A stretch of 64,000 nt of DNA from Dechloromonas sp. CZR5. Its GTDB lineage: Bacteria; Pseudomonadota; Gammaproteobacteria; Burkholderiales; Rhodocyclaceae. The position numbers were made by a program, and so were the translations under genes. The notes under the pieces are model-generated. The model had not been told where the DNA came from, made no database searches, and saw only the letters and a list, made by a program, of their open reading frames with translations. Location: assembly GCF_008711155.1 (NCBI RefSeq), contig NZ_VUYQ01000001.1, forward strand, positions 620,001 through 684,000, read 5' to 3'. Positions 63,886-64,000 of the stretch are shown one piece after another (position 1 is the first letter of the stretch; every line of letters begins with the position of its first letter).

Positions 63886-64000
63886 TTAACCCTTGTGCAG
63901 CTTGAAGACCCAGACGGAACCGCCCTGTTCGAGGTAGTTCACGCGCTTGGCGACGTCGCCGCCCCATAGCGGCACGGCGCCGCCCCAGCCGGTGGTCACG
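63886..64000 (-). CDS. PQQ-dependent alcohol dehydrogenase, C-terminus only
   Basis: The last 37 codons of a minus-strand gene that enters from beyond the window. The sequence [13 protein letters not shown]...[17 protein letters not shown] is the standard end of quinoprotein methanol/ethanol dehydrogenases and is similar to the end of the complete enzyme at 48274. The metal-type residue lies outside the window. A paralogue of different metal dependence (PedH/XoxF-like) is possible. Confidence 0.88.
   Translation of the reverse strand, partial: VTTGWGGAVPLWGGDVAKRVNYLEQGGSVWVFKLHKG

Overview
The window looks like a GC-rich betaproteobacterial chromosome, most probably from the Rhodocyclales (Dechloromonas/Azonexus-like). 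This is inferred from gene content and codon use: a class I PHA synthase, PQQ-dependent alcohol oxidation genes, sigma-54 control, oxygen/NO-responsive proteins and several chemoreceptor or hybrid-kinase genes. No rRNA, tRNA, CRISPR array or phage module was seen.

Layout. Positions 1-6 kb hold housekeeping genes: tag, yggL, a DUF2130 protein, a YbdK/CPA2-antiporter pair and a C26 amidotransferase. At 6.2-11.9 kb there is a yhiI-rbbA-yhhJ type ABC export operon behind a palindromic operator, then an unknown periplasmic protein. At 12-15.8 kb are a universal stress protein, a beta-CASP nuclease and phaC. At 15.8-19.7 kb are oxygen/NO-related genes: a soluble chemoreceptor-hairpin protein, an ODP-type di-iron protein, then hemerythrin, DUF2249, a polytopic membrane protein and SirB2 behind an FNR/CRP-like dyad. 

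At 19.7-33.5 kb is an alcohol/aldehyde oxidation regulon. It has an AcoR-type sigma-54 activator, a divergent operon (cytochrome c550, binding protein, YVTN propeller, cytochrome b561), a hybrid kinase, an exaC-DUF779-cytochrome c operon and a second hybrid kinase. Both operons have good -24/-12 promoters preceded by similar 17-bp dyads. At 33.6-45.1 kb are a lipase-like lipoprotein, a complete RND efflux operon, an HD-GYP protein, a LivK-type binding protein and a methyl-accepting chemotaxis protein. At 45.2-53.5 kb are a NarX-like kinase and LuxR-type regulator with a Cache protein, divergent from a PQQ ethanol dehydrogenase (residues predict the calcium type), then a pentapeptide protein, a cytochrome c, an AraC regulator and an alpha/beta hydrolase.

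From about 53.5 kb the composition drops to a more AT-rich accessory zone. Seven attC sites (54.08-58.14 kb) separate same-strand gene cassettes. For cassettes 2-7 the R'' core of each attC is the reverse complement of that cassette's own leading core, the signature of integron cassettes. No integrase gene is visible, so this is either the body of an integron whose integrase lies elsewhere or a CALIN. Past 58.1 kb the attC sites erode, and small accessory genes continue to 63.8 kb. The right edge returns to alcohol oxidation: the last 115 bases are the C-terminus of a second PQQ alcohol dehydrogenase on the minus strand, with its terminator.
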